NCBI RefSeq assembly: GCF_029784155.1
Contig: NC_073692.1
Coordinates: 17,858,126-17,922,125 of the forward strand
DNA: 64,000 nucleotides
From: Uranotaenia lowii
Lineage: Eukaryota; Arthropoda; Insecta; Diptera; Culicidae
Direction of reading: 5' to 3'
The position numbers and the translations under genes are program-made. Below the pieces are notes generated by a model. That model had not been told where the DNA came from, made no database searches, and saw nothing but the letters and a program-made list of their open reading frames with translations. Below, in pieces: positions 36,138 through 47,989 of the stretch (the stretch's first letter is position 1; every line of letters begins with the position of its first letter).

Positions 36138-38940
36138 CAGTTATCAAGTCCAAAATACTTTATCAACGGTCGTTCGGATTAGGTTTTACGGATAATGATG
36201 ATTTCGCCTTTTCAGTTTTGTGAGGCTAATGAATAAAAAAGAGCTTTTTTTAATAACTCGGCAATCACGGTAACTGAGCTGTTTTTTCTTCTTAACATAA
36301 AATGAACTGAATTAAACACAGTAGAATAAGAACAGGATTTAAAATAAACAATCAAAACACTTGTCAAAACCCAGCAAACATGAGATCGTATCAGAAATGA
36401 TAACTAGTCGTTTATAATGAATGGTATTGCGAATCGCAATTCCAATAGAATAGTGGAAAGATCGTATAAAATTTCGTCTGAGGTCAGTTTAAATCGGCTA
36501 TGATAGAAAGTCCGCCATGTGTGTAAATTTTGACCTGGACCTGGAGAACTGGAAAATATTGTCGCTGGCAACGATTTGCAAGCTATGAGAGCAAAATATA
36601 ACGCTCACTTATTCTTCCGATAAGTACGAATAAGGTGTCGGATAACGTCCAATTAATGTAGTTTTCTTTGCTTAAGAAAGAAATATAATTTATGTAACAC
36701 CTTCACTTTGGTGTTTTGCTGTTTTATAAATTTCATACGATCTTTCTCCACACGGTTGGAATAGAATTGCCGGCCTCTGATAAAAACAGAATAAGATTAT
36801 AGCTACAAAAACCTTTCCTGGCAAGTGTACATTAGTCCTTCCAATCCAGATTATTTGCTAGGATGCAGTGGTAGCCTCGTTCCTGAAGCAACTCATTCTC
36901 TTTTTACTATCCATTGACTAATATTTCGGACGTGGTCAGCGCCGTTATTGATGTTAAAAGAGAGAGCATCAGTTTTGTACACTGAGAAGTTCACTGGTTC
37001 GGGTAGCCGTTTGTTTAATTTCTTGGGGGGAAGAAAAAGGCTCTCAATTTTTTTACTAGGTCGATCCACATTATTATAACTAGCTCTTGATAGCTCTTTT
37101 TGATTTATCCAGAAGAAGATGGGTAATTGAATTGAGATCGGGCGGAAGCCTATTATAAAAACAAATTGTGCAGAAGTATCAATTGATCCAAAAAACATAT
37201 TTTTCGTCGTTTCTGATTTCGACATCCCGCAAAATACCTCCAAAAAGTCCAGTAATAAAACGAACTGGAAAACGGGTTAAAAAATATCACATTAATATTT
37301 CATGGATTATGGAAATTTGAACCGTAGGTTGACTCGAATGCATCTTTTCGGGTTGGTTGGTGGGTCACACTTATTGCCACATGAAGGGAAGGTAAAATGG
37401 AAGCTTAAAACACAATCTTATAATGGAAACGAAATGGGGTGTTTGCGTGTCGTGCACGGGGCCAAAAAATAACTGGCTGCTCTAAATCACGCGGGGGCAA
37501 AAGTGCCACCTGAATTTGTTTGGAGATCTCTCTGTCTCGTGACATTCTACCCCGATTGGGCAGTGTTGGATTTCGTCGGGTATGCAAATCTTGATGGTCG
37601 GGAGCTCATTTTTAAAATGACACAAATGTTCAAATGGAATTTCAATTCGGGCATCAACACGAAATGTGAACGTTAAAAAAATGTTCAGGCACTTATACAT
37701 TTTTGTAATCAAATCATATCAGCTTTTATATTGTATGTAAAGTAATGAAAAAAATCCCAAGTAAAATCCCTAAGAAGATAATAAACTATTCCAGTCAATC
37801 GATAGACAAAGGTATTTAGGATCCGAGTTTGAATCAACTATCAACATTTGAAACCGATTCCCATGGATCAGATTACTGTGGAGATTAGTTCCAATCGACA
37901 TAATTAGATCGAGATCGATAAACAAACAACTTTTTCCCATGGACTCGGTCGCCATATGTTTGGAACATGTTTTTCCTTCTCCAAAATAGGAACCTTTAGG
38001 AAAACTGAATAGGAAGGTTCAATGATCTTCCATCTTTTCGGACGGAACTCAACCGTGTTCTCACCGCCAATCGTAATCGAAATTTCAAAGCTCTCAAAAT
38101 GAACACGGTCGATGATTATCGATCATTACGGGCAGTTTATCTATTTTAGAAAATTTTCGGAGGTTCTTTTTCTCTATTAATCTTTCTGTTGCCTTTGCTT
38201 TTACTCTTCCGGGGTGTTCTCCAGGTTTTTTTTCGAGGTTTCCTTAAACGAATCAAACCGGAGGGAATAAATTCACCCAACCGAAAACCATCCACGCCGA
38301 GAAGATCGGTGTAATCGATTACAATAAATTAGTAGGAAAACATCGATAATTTATGTTCCGCTGAGCGCCATTAGAGAAGCTCCGGATGAGCGCAGTTTGT
38401 GGTCAACCAGGAATGGCACCACCTTCAAATAGAAAGGCGCCTAGAAGGTATAGGATTTTATTGTTTAGAATGTGTTGTTGAATTTGCAGAAAGGATAAAA
38501 TGAAAATTATTGTGGCGTTTTAATTAATTGTTTTTCAACCAGTGAGATTTTTTATAATAAGCTTTTCAAATTTTAGTATTTGAGATTATCACATATGTAT
38601 GGTTGGTTTTTGAAATCGAACATGGCCCTTTTGGCTGCCACCCTTAAATAAATATCTTCAAAAAATTCTCTAAGAATTTACTTTTTTTCAAGGAAGCTGG
38701 ACAAAAATGTATGAAACATTATGTTGTGTTGTGAGCCTACTTGGTTGAATGATTCAACTGAATCAAAGATATCGAAAGATTCCTTTTAATTCAACCACGG
38801 TAAATGAAAAATTCATATACCGATATTTAGCAGTACAAAATATTCATTCAATACCATCTGCATGTCAATAAGGTTTATAAATTGGTTCACTAGCTGTACA
38901 TTTTTGAAACCCTTTTTCTTGAAATAATAACACTTTTTTT
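36138..38940. other. No gene recognised
   Basis: A short inverted pair (GAAAGATCGTAT at 36459-36480 and its complement near 36730-36750) may mark a small decayed element. The remainder has short unrecognised frames only. Confidence 0.4.
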
Positions 38941-38941
38941 T

Positions 38942-39108
38942 ATAAAGTGTGGACGATGGCTATTAAAACAATACTGTGCAATATTTTTTTCAAACTTCCA
39001 ATGCAGAATGTTAAATTTACTTGCAATCTATCCAATAACTGTAAAAGGGATACGATTCCGGCAATAGCGGATGTATTAAGCGATTTTTTGTTAATTTTCT
39101 ATTTTCAT
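38942..39108 (-). mobile_element. Fragment of the GGGGTAAGTGTGGAC MITE
   Basis: Aligns with the complement of 14440-14630 over its whole length: GTGTGGACGATGGCTAT, then CAATACTGTGCA, then CTATCCAATAACTGT. It begins inside the terminal motif and stops abruptly where LINE coding sequence begins. Confidence 0.8.
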
Positions 39109-39117
39109 CGCCATGGC

Positions 39118-40796
39118 CTAGGACAGATGAGCGAAAACGGAGAGCTGTTTGTAGAATTTTGTGGCAACAACAACATGGTGATCGGTGGATCGCTCTTCCC
39201 CCATCGACCAGCACATAAGGTCACTTGGGTATCCCGAGATGGCCGAACAGAAAATCAAATTGACCACATCTGCATCAGCCGAAAATGGAGAAGAAGCCTT
39301 CTTGATGTCCGCAACAAGCGAAGCGCAGACATTGTATCTGACCATCACCTCGTCCTTGGCGAGCTACGAGTAAGAGTTGCGCGTGTCCAACGGCGCGAGG
39401 AGAAAGTCGAGTGTCGATACGACGTCCGCCGGTTGGAGAATCCAGAGGTGAAAAGGGCATACGTTGAACAGCTAGAATCCCGAGCCTCGGAATTGCCGAC
39501 AGACGGAACAGTCGAAGAACAGTGGTGTGGAATCAAGCTTTATCACCACATGAGAAGGAAATAAATGGATGTCGGATGAAACCTGGAAGTTGGTCGATAA
39601 TCGGAGCAAGGTGAAAGCAGGCATGTACCGGGTTGGCTAAAGCAGCCGCCCGCTTACGATATGTGGAGCTTAAAAAGGGCAGTTAAACGAGCTTGTAGAC
39701 GAGACAAGAGAGCCTGGACACCCTCCTTAGTCGTAGAGGGAGAATGCGGCAGCAATTCGAGATATTCGATTACTTTATGACATTTATCGGCGCCTTAATG
39801 GTGCAAGGATTAATGCTAAAATGTCGCTAAAACTCAAAGTAGGTTAGTAATGAACCAATCGAACTGATCAGCTCGAACGTTGGACTGAGCACTTCGAACA
39901 ACATTTCCGTGTCACGAATAGCGATGGCCAACAGAACTCGCAGCTCAAAGCGCTGCATCCTTGCTGAAATTTTCAAAGCCGACCCGGCCTTGTCAGTACA
40001 AATGTTGCACCGTCTTTTCGCTGACATCTGGGATACTGCAACATTCCGGGCCGACTGGATGCAGGGTATCCTCGTAAAGGTCCCGAAGAGGACTTGACCT
40101 GACAGGGTGCGATAACTGGCGAGGCATAACGTTGATCTGTATAACCTCAAAGTACTCTGCAAAGTGATCCTGAACAGGATCCAGAAGAAAATCGACGCTA
40201 CGAAGGCAACAAGCTGGATTCCGATCCGGACGATCATGTGTGGACCACATCACAACACTATGAATCATACTGGAACAAATCAACGAATTCCAGGACTCTC
40301 TTCTGCTAGTGTTCGTTGAGTTTGAAAAAGCATTCGACCGACTTAACCATGAAAACATCTGGGTGGCTCTAAGGCGAAGAGGAGTACCAGAGAAACTAGT
40401 CCATCTCATCGAAGCACAATACGAGGCATTTTCGTGCAAGGTCTTGCACGACGATGTCTTGTCCGAACCAGCCCCGGTAACTGCTGGAGTGAGACAAGGA
40501 TGTATCTTATCACCGCTATTTTTTCATTAGAAAAAATTACGATTACGTAATGGATGAGATTCTAACTGGATCGATCGACTGTGCACCGAACCGAGGATTG
40601 CCGTGGAATCCTTCAGCAATGGAGCAACTGAACGACCTTGACCTGGCTGACGATATTGTTTTGCTCGCCCAAACACAACCGAATATGCAGAGCAAACTCG
40701 ACGACCTCACCGAAAGTTCCAAGGCAGCAGGTCTCAAAGTCAATGTCGGAAAGACCAAGTCAATGGAGATCAACACAACCACATTGGGTGAAAAAT
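39118..40796 (+). pseudogene. Broken LINE endonuclease-RT, RTE-like
   Basis: Non-LTR retrotransposon remnant read in several plus frames. The endonuclease C-terminal half is clear at 39118-39540: VTWVSRDGRTENQIDHICIS followed by DVRNKRSADIVSDHHLVLGE. The RT continues after frameshifts and stops. One part (40309-40530) has FVEFEKAFDRLNHENI and TAGVRQGCILSPLFF, and another (40550-40796) has LADDIVLLAQTQPN. The first catalytic RT position, normally Asp in FxDF, reads Glu here, and a stop follows SPLFFH. The 5' end is missing and fused to a MITE fragment. The endonuclease signature is closest to RTE-type elements in my judgement; the clade is tentative. Confidence 0.8.
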
Positions 40797-40842
40797 GACA
40801 GATTGTTATTTTAGTTTGAATTCTTAGAATTAGATACACTTA

Positions 40843-41079
40843 TAACAGGATAGGCGAGAGTACATAAAAGCTTTCTATAGCAAACGAAAAACAGGCATAT
40901 ATGAGCAAAAATGAATTACACATTATTGATTCACAACTACAAAATTCAGGAGATTTGAGTTTACAATGATCAAAAAATGTTCTAACCAGGATGCTACAAT
41001 GAGAGCAAACAAACGATTTTATTATGGCAAAGTTGGCATTTAGCCTATCCACATAGGGATTTTTAAGCAGGCTTGGCAA
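40843..41079 (-). pseudogene. C-terminal fragment of a LOA-like LINE
   Basis: The minus-strand peptide HCSILVRTFFDHCKL...EFCSCES matches HCSILIRALSGHCKL...PVCGSCES in the LINE at 48187-51812, with about 12 residues deleted. At the DNA level, 40928-41000 aligns with about 48535-48640. It is a short, decayed piece of the Cys/His-rich C-terminus. Confidence 0.7.
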
Positions 41080-41888
41080 AAGTCATCGTCATTAGGCGTG
41101 AAGCTGTGACTGTGAAGCCTCTTGGTCCGTCAAACTCAATTGACTGTTCCTTAACGACCAGTCACTTCGTTTGCCAGTCATTCATTCCCCAGTCATTTGA
41201 AGCTAAAAGAATGACCTAGTCAAGCAATCGCATTCAAACGACCGGTGACGAAAAAGAAACGCATTTATTATTATTGTTGCACCTGCCAGCAAGCCGAACA
41301 CGACCGAAGAGGAACAAGAAAAGCATTTATTATTATTGTTGCTTCTGCCAGCAAGCCCGTTTTCGGTTTTTTATTGCTATTGTTGCTCTCTGCCAGCAAG
41401 TCGTTCAATTAGTTGTACCTGCCGTCAGCAGCCGATCGAAGTGTGAAGAGATTTGCCAGTCACTCTCAGGAGAAATTTGGACCATGTGTAGGAGCTTCGC
41501 CAGTCGATGATGGAGAAATGTTGATTGTTGTCGTGCTGTATCCGTCAAGCGAGTAGTGAGGCTCCGTCAATTGAGAACAGTGCCAGTCGTTTGATGAAAC
41601 AAAACTAGTCGGGTCAAGCGTGACGGGCGAAATTTACCATCACTGTTTTTAAGCAATGAAGCTTTTTTTTAATCATAATATTGGAAATAAGGACTTTTTT
41701 TTTAACTTTCTTTGTTAAATTCTGACATACATTAACAAAAATGAATCGGGCAAAAGAAGGACATGTACACACTAAGTGGAAGGTAAAATAATAGTAATTT
41801 TTTTTTTACTTTTCTACAAATTTGTTTATTATGATTTTTTTTTTTACATTATGCTTTAGATTTTAAAACACTTTAATAGGTATTGCAT
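41080..41888. other. CAGTCA-rich region with tandem repeats, then LINE 3' side
   Basis: 41108-41620 is less AT-rich and full of CCAGTCA, CCAGCAAG and GACCGG words. No protein is recognised. 41640-41888 is AT-rich with T runs, and probably includes the 3' UTR of the minus-strand LINE. Its exact end is not resolved. Confidence 0.45.
41252..41402. repeat. Three ~60-bp tandem units
   Basis: GCATTTATTATTATTGTTGC followed by CTGCCAGCAAG appears twice, about 60 bp apart. A third, shorter version has TTTATTGCTATTGTTGC and CTGCCAGCAAG. Confidence 0.75.
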
Positions 41889-44800
41889 TCACAAATCACA
41901 GTTAAATTTGAAAATTAATTCATCAAGGTCAATATCAGTTCTGTTAGTGTTTAAAGTGTATGTAAGGAAAAGTGTGAAAATGCTTATTGCTCTTTTTTTC
42001 TCAGATCTTGACAAAGTGCTCAGCTCAGGGAACATTAAATCTTTGAATCCAAAATTGCGCATTTTTCTTCGATTAATGATCTTGATCTGACTTAAAGTAT
42101 ACCACCAGCAATTTCGTACTAAGGGACACACCGAAATTTTGTGTTCAATGTCCTCAATAACTTGAGGACAAAAATCGCAAAACATCGATGATCCTGTGCC
42201 GAAACGAAATAGTTTCTCCGCACACGATATTTTTTCATTCACTAGAAGATACCATGAAATCTGATGATTAGAATTGATTGATTTCGAGAAAACATTTTTC
42301 CAAATTTTATTCCAGAGTTTGTTAGGATATTTTTCCATAATATGCGGAGTAGGCAAACATTTTATAAAGAAATCATGAATACTTGAAGCAGATGAATTTT
42401 CAATGACACTTTGGGGCAAGTAAGGAATTTCTAAAAGAAGTGTTTTTAGGTAATGTGCATTTATTGGGAGATTTTTCAAATTTGGTGGATTACCAGTATT
42501 CATTATTAACTCATAGAAAAAAGAATTATTTGAACGCAATTTTATGAATCTGGATATTAATAATGCTGAACACTTATATTCTGGCGAAATTAATCCTAAT
42601 CCTCCACTGTTTTTAGGTAAAATTATTTGATTGAAAGAAACTCTCAAACACTGTCTATACCATATAAATGTGCCAAACATTGATTTGATTTTCGCTATGT
42701 ATTTCTTATTGATTGAAATTATAGAAGCTAGATACCATATTTTTGAAGAAGCATAAGTGTTTAAATAAATAATTTTTTGAATTAAATTTAGATTCCTGAA
42801 TTTATTTTGAAAAAGTACATAGTTTAGTTTTCGTATAGCTTCATCCCAATTTTTGTTAAGCATTTTTCGATAGCAATTGTTGTACCAAACTCCAAGTATT
42901 TTTACTTCATCAATGACTTCTATCCAATCAGGTATACTCCAACAAGAATTTTTTCCAATTGCAATCGCCTTTGTTTTTTGATAATTAACTTTGGCCCCAG
43001 AAAAATGTTCAAAATCTTCAAATATTTGTTTTATTGGGCTGATTTTATTGGGATCTATTACAATAATACTAATATCATCCGCATAACTATTAATTAGCTC
43101 TTCATCTTCATTTAATATTTCAACTAAGTTTGCTACTAAAGGTTCCAAATAATAACAAAACAACAACATTGATAAAGGATCTCCTTGACGTACAGATCTT
43201 TCTATTTTAATATCTCGCGAAAAATTTCCATTGATTAAAAGTCTAGAAAATGAGTTTTGAAAACAGTTTTTTAAGAAAATTATAAACTTTCTATTGAATC
43301 CCATTCTTTCCAAAGTTAACAATAAATTTTCATGACTTACTCTATCAAACGCCTTTTCCAAATCAAATGATATAAGAAAACCTGATTTTTTCTTAATATT
43401 TAATTCACAAATTTTATCTCTTATAGAACACGTCGCTTCAAAAATATTTCTATTTTTGTTCGAGCATTTTTGACCTTTGGAAAGGACTAAATTACTAAAA
43501 TTGAATAACCTATTTTTAATAATTTTCGAGATTAGTTTGTAATCAAAGTTTAGAAGTGTGATTGGTCTGTAATTTGATATACTGTTTCCACTTTTCTTTT
43601 TGATCAAAATAACGACTCCTTCCATAAATTTTTTTGAGTTTAAACCATTTATTACCTCATTTGCTACTAAAAGGAACTCTTTTTTAATTATATCCCAGCA
43701 TTTCACATAAAAATTTTTAGTAAGGCCATCACTTCCAGGAGATTTTTTAGAAAGACTTTGTTTGATTGCTCCAATAAGTTCTTCATTTGTTATATCATTC
43801 ATCAATGTATTATTTTCAACAAAATTTTGTGGTATTTTGTGAATTGGCTGGAAATTCCTGACACCGTTTCTTATCGGCTCTTTTTTAAAAATGTTTTCGT
43901 AAAAACTAAAAATTTCGTTGCTTATAATTTCAGAATTTTGTTCTTCTAATCCATTTATTTCTAATGTATTTATTGTAGTTTTCTTTTTGTTTTTAAGTTG
44001 ATCTCCTATTTGAAAGCATGAAACATCTTCACCTGATATGAAGGATTTTTTGTGAGTGAATAAACTATTAGTCATTGTTTTTTGAAGAGCAAGCATTTTT
44101 CCTTTAACTTTATTAATTTCACTCAAAATTGACGGATTATTAAGATAATCACTGTACAAATTATTCAGTGCTGAGTAATAAAATTCTTCCGTATCTCTAA
44201 AACGTTTCCTAACTGAATTTTGTTTCCATTTAAAGAAAGATGATAATTTAACTTTAGCGTAATCCGTCCACCATGACAACCAAGAAGCAAAATATCTTCT
44301 TTGAGTAATCCAGTAAGACCATTTTTGACGTAACTCTGAAATGTTCTCATCTGTTAAAACGATCTCGTTTAGACGCCATAATCCTCGGCCAAATGGCTTT
44401 CCAAGATTTTTTAATCTCACTTTTAGAATTACTGCTTTGTGATCCGAAAAAGAACAAACATTAGATTTGACATCCACAATTTCACTTTTCAGAGCATGAG
44501 TTACATAGAATCTGTCGAGCCTAGCTCCTGAGCCGTTTCGAATAAACGTAAAATCACATTTGTTTTTATTTTTTATTTCCCAAGCATCAAAAAGAAACAA
44601 ATTTTCAACTACAAACTTCAACGTTGAACTATAATTCGAAGTGTGGTTCGAATCTTTTTTATTTATTACACTGTTAAAATCTCCTCCAATTATTAAATCT
44701 CCATATCCATTATTGATGTAAAAAGCTAAATTTTCATTAAAAAATTGTTCTCTTAATGCCTTGTTTTGACTTCCAGATGGTGCATAAATGTTACAAATTG

Positions 44801-45086
44801 TGGTGTTATCATTTATTTTAAGACTAATGATGCGTGAATCAATGCTTTTTTTAATGTTTGACGTCTTAATGTGACTCTTCACCAAGATAGCAGTTCCTAG
44901 TTTGGAATCATCAATATTAAAATATTCATTAAAACCATTTATTTCGAATTTTTCAACTACTTCCTGTACAAAAATAATATCCAGATCCATAATATATATG
45001 AAACTTTTTAGTGAGTTTATTTTATTTGTGTTCGAAATTCCGTTTAAATTGATAGTGCAGAAATTATATGATATCATGTTCATCAT
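41889..45086 (-). CDS. L1/Tx1-like LINE ORF2, endonuclease-reverse transcriptase
   Basis: Uninterrupted 1,065-aa polyprotein. The frame is open from 45137, but the first codon there is GTG directly after a stop. The first ATG (45086) lies immediately before the endonuclease, so I use it. In numbering from 45137: endonuclease with TINLNGI (32), Glu59 in FVQEV, IIGGDFNSV (149-157), RLDRFYV (206) and SDHKAV (231). The RT has NYRPITLLNFDYKLISKI (522), SFDLEKAFDRV (Asp592), RSVRQGDPLSMLLF and SYADDI (YADD 685-688). A C-terminal zinc knuckle FCDFCPQVIEDIEHKISVC (CX2CX8HX4C) is typical of L1-type elements. All catalytic residues are present, so the copy could be recent. No RNase H is seen. Confidence 0.92.
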   Translation of the reverse strand: MMNMISYNFCTINLNGISNTNKINSLKSFIYIMDLDIIFVQEVVEKFEINGFNEYFNIDDSKLGTAILVKSHIKTSNIKKSIDSRIISLKINDNTTICNIYAPSGSQNKALREQFFNENLAFYINNGYGDLIIGGDFNSVINKKDSNHTSNYSSTLKFVVENLFLFDAWEIKNKNKCDFTFIRNGSGARLDRFYVTHALKSEIVDVKSNVCSFSDHKAVILKVRLKNLGKPFGRGLWRLNEIVLTDENISELRQKWSYWITQRRYFASWLSWWTDYAKVKLSSFFKWKQNSVRKRFRDTEEFYYSALNNLYSDYLNNPSILSEINKVKGKMLALQKTMTNSLFTHKKSFISGEDVSCFQIGDQLKNKKKTTINTLEINGLEEQNSEIISNEIFSFYENIFKKEPIRNGVRNFQPIHKIPQNFVENNTLMNDITNEELIGAIKQSLSKKSPGSDGLTKNFYVKCWDIIKKEFLLVANEVINGLNSKKFMEGVVILIKKKSGNSISNYRPITLLNFDYKLISKIIKNRLFNFSNLVLSKGQKCSNKNRNIFEATCSIRDKICELNIKKKSGFLISFDLEKAFDRVSHENLLLTLERMGFNRKFIIFLKNCFQNSFSRLLINGNFSRDIKIERSVRQGDPLSMLLFCYYLEPLVANLVEILNEDEELINSYADDISIIVIDPNKISPIKQIFEDFEHFSGAKVNYQKTKAIAIGKNSCWSIPDWIEVIDEVKILGVWYNNCYRKMLNKNWDEAIRKLNYVLFQNKFRNLNLIQKIIYLNTYASSKIWYLASIISINKKYIAKIKSMFGTFIWYRQCLRVSFNQIILPKNSGGLGLISPEYKCSALLISRFIKLRSNNSFFYELIMNTGNPPNLKNLPINAHYLKTLLLEIPYLPQSVIENSSASSIHDFFIKCLPTPHIMEKYPNKLWNKIWKNVFSKSINSNHQISWYLLVNEKISCAEKLFRFGTGSSMFCDFCPQVIEDIEHKISVCPLVRNCWWYTLSQIKIINRRKMRNFGFKDLMFPELSTLSRSEKKRAISIFTLFLTYTLNTNRTDIDLDELIFKFNCDL

Positions 45087-45133
45087 TTTTATTGAATAAC
45101 AAAATTTCACGTTACAGTTCACACCAAACTCAA

Positions 45134-45550
45134 TCACTCAGTCACATTCACCCGTAAGTCGCTATCACTCTCGTCATCAAGAATAAGTCCCTTATACGCA
45201 TTATTGTGTAGAACTGTCCGAGCGAGGTCAAGATCACTCGCGGGAGAAATATCAACTTCTAATCTCTTGGCATTTTTTTCAACCCGTGTCCGTGAGCTAC
45301 GCACGTTTGATCGTGACCTTGAATTGTGAGGAGAGGAACGTGTTTTCGGTCTGCGTGTATGTGGTGTATCGTGTTGTGGAACATTACTGATATTACCTTG
45401 ATTTTTCTTCTTGACTAGATCGTTAAGATTTGTGAAAACAAGACCTACCTCTTTACTCTTTTCACTTTCAGCTGGTTTCGATGATCTCAGTTCGCTAGAT
45501 GTAATTTTGTTGCTTTCCAAACCCGAGGTCTTCTGCGTGATCCCTCTCAT
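45134..45550 (-). CDS. Upstream ORF of the L1/Tx1-like LINE, probably the ORF1 C-terminus
   Basis: A 138-aa Ser/Lys/Arg-rich peptide without a visible zinc knuckle or RRM. Its stop overlaps the first codon of the ORF2 frame by three bases (positions 45134-45137), a tight arrangement seen in bicistronic LINEs. The frame continues open upstream of the ATG at 45550 for about 16 codons (including NYAEAVRSQE) to a stop near 45600. It may therefore be the end of an ORF1 whose front part is missing or frameshifted. Confidence 0.55.
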   Translation of the reverse strand: MRGITQKTSGLESNKITSSELRSSKPAESEKSKEVGLVFTNLNDLVKKKNQGNISNVPQHDTPHTRRPKTRSSPHNSRSRSNVRSSRTRVEKNAKRLEVDISPASDLDLARTVLHNNAYKGLILDDESDSDLRVNVTE

Positions 45551-45600
45551 TTCCTGGCTCCTGACGGCTTCGGCATAATTGACACCCGATGACTGCTGTT

Positions 45601-46639
45601 AAATGCGCAAGCAGTGAGTGATTTGCGCAAGTAAAATGAGTGACCATTTTTGCCTCTTTGGCAACCCGGCTGAATAAAAACTTGCAGACAATTTTTCTCA
45701 CGTCTAACTCATTTCACTCATAATTGGGAAATTCGTGAAAATAATTTAATAATTTGAGTTAGGAAATAAAGTGAAAATCTGAAAATTACTGAATATTTCC
45801 AAACATGGAAGCGAAAAATGCCATATTCCTATTCTCAATCGATTTTAAAGCATAAGCGATGATAAGATGTATGACTACGATATGGTTTTAATATAATCAA
45901 ACCAATTTAAAAATCATTTTGAATGCTTAGCGAATAGCTGCCGTTTTGAAACTTCAGCAAACGTAAGGCACTTAGGTTTTTTTATATCTCTACATTTGAA
46001 AAATAATTAACAAATACCTATATTTAGAAAGACCCCAAGCAACAAAACCGTGTATAAATATTTTCTCCACCCCTTTTATTTTCTGGAATTCCCTCAGAAA
46101 TGCATTTGATCAGCGAAGTATTGGAATTTTTAATAAAAGAAAATAAATTTATAAGTTAATTTAAAAAAATACAAATATTAAAAGAAATCTTTATGCAGAT
46201 GTCGTTGATTTTTAAACTAAGAACTTTTTTTCTAAACTAAGAACTAAGAACTACCTTACCGCCTACGTGAATTTTCTGGAAATTCCACTTAACCTTCACA
46301 AGCTGTTCAAGTCAATATGACTCGAAATGCACATTCAGATCATCCTAATCTTCATTCTAATATACTAAAGAACTGAGATTTTCTAGCGACCAAGTATGTT
46401 CTATGAAAATGATAGTAAAATTAACAAAAATAAAATGAAATTAAAGTCTAAAAAAATCGTTTCATGGAGAAATGACATACAGTTAAGGAAAATCTAAATT
46501 GGATGTAATTTTTTTAAATAATATTTTTCTCTTCCGCAAAATCCGAGATAGCAGGAACAATTTTTATTGGACACTTTATTTATTAGATACTTATATATCG
46601 GGGGAACGCCAACAAACTACAGGTCAAATTTTTCCGAAA
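45601..46639. other. AT-rich DNA, possibly degenerate satellite
   Basis: No gene. From about 46250, phrases such as CTACGTGAATTTTCTGGAAA and TTCCACTTAACC resemble the satellite that becomes clearer after 46640. Confidence 0.45.
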
Positions 46640-47600
46640 GGGATATTTTGCGAAAACACTTCGGAAGGTTGAGTGTGTACTTATCGAAATGGTAGATTTT
46701 CCATTGTATTAACTTAACTTGAAAAGTTTGTTAAGTCACTATACTAAGTATGTTGATTATGATACTAGAAACTAAACAAGGTAATCAGAATTTTCTCTTA
46801 CTCCGTGTATTTCCGGAAATTCCACAAAGTGCATATGTTTGTGTCACTATATTGGATTTTCACTATAAAACTTTACTTGAAATACTAGTTCAACAAAGCA
46901 AAATGCGGAACTATGTCACTATATACAAAGTATGTTTATTTTGAAACTACATAGAAACAAAACGTAGTATTCAGATTACCCCGTGAATTGTACGGAATTT
47001 CCACAAAAGAAGGTGTATTTCAAAATATTGAAAATTTCACTATATTGAAAGATTTGTTCAACACAGCCAAATGCGCACTTAGTCACTAAACTAAGTATGT
47101 TGATTTTGATACTTGAAACAAAACGTATTACTATGTATTTTACCTTACCCCGTGAATTTCCGAGTATTCCAAAAAAGTGCATATATGTCAATATATTGGA
47201 TATTTCATTATATTAAATTAACTTGAAAAGTTTATCCAAAAAACCCAAATGTGCACTTAGTCACTATATTATGTATGTTGATTTTGATAGTAGAAAGAAA
47301 TCGTAGTACTCAAAAATTTATGTTACCCCGTGAGTTTTCCACATAAGTGCGTGTAGGTTAATATATTGAGATTTTCCCTATATCGATTTATATACTGAGT
47401 TTGTTGGATTTTAGTCTAGAAACAAACCCTAGTACTCAGAATTTTCCCTTACCCTGTGAATTTTCCGGAATTTCCACATACGTGGGAATATCTCAATATA
47501 TTACATTCTTCATTACATCAACATAATTTGAAAAGATTATTCAACGAGTTCAAATGCGGCACTAAGCCACTACTTAATATGTCGGTTATTGTCTTTTATT
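46640..47600 (+). repeat. Degenerate ~175-bp satellite, array A
   Basis: The landmark TTACCCCGTGAATTT begins units at about 46801, 46979, 47148, 47326 and 47453, a spacing of 178, 169, 178 and 127 bp. Other shared landmarks per unit are CCGGAATTTCCAC, ATATTGGATATTTC, CACTTAGTCACTATA, AAGTATGTTGATTTTGATAC and AACAAAACGTAGTA. Units are diverged, so the array is old. A second array lies at 59640-60420. Confidence 0.8.
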
Positions 47601-47699
47601 GATGTTAAGAAAAATCTGTTCCTTTTAAAGTGCACGAAATTCTAAACGCCCGAGTGTGGGAATTAAATTTAACGCTTAAAAATTCTATGCACGTTTTTC

Positions 47700-47830
47700 A
47701 ACATCGACGCCGAGCGACGCCTCGAAGAGCTCATGATGAGAGACCAGAGTAAAAAACGAAAGCAAAGAGAGCGAGAGCTCTCTCAAATTTCTCGTTTTGC
47801 TAACTTGTACGCGATTTGTTCATTACAATG
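47700..47830 (+). repeat. Conserved module adjacent to array A
   Basis: A ~130-bp segment with ACATCGACGCCGAGCGACGC, AGCTCATGATGAGAG, CAAAGAGAGCGAGAG and TCTCGTTTTGCTAACTTG. It matches 60560-60680 in the same order and orientation (about 70% by eye), where it again follows the satellite. One plus frame stays open in both copies, but there is no evidence of translation. Confidence 0.7.
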
Positions 47831-47989
47831 TTCATTTTTTACTGTTTTGACGTTTTAAAAAAATGAACAAAACAAATAACTACAAGGTAGCCAGCGGTGT
47901 CATATAAACTGGTTTTTCTGTATTAAACAGTTTTGTCAATGCTTAAACAGATAAGATACAGCTTATAGAGTGCATTTAAAAATGGAACA

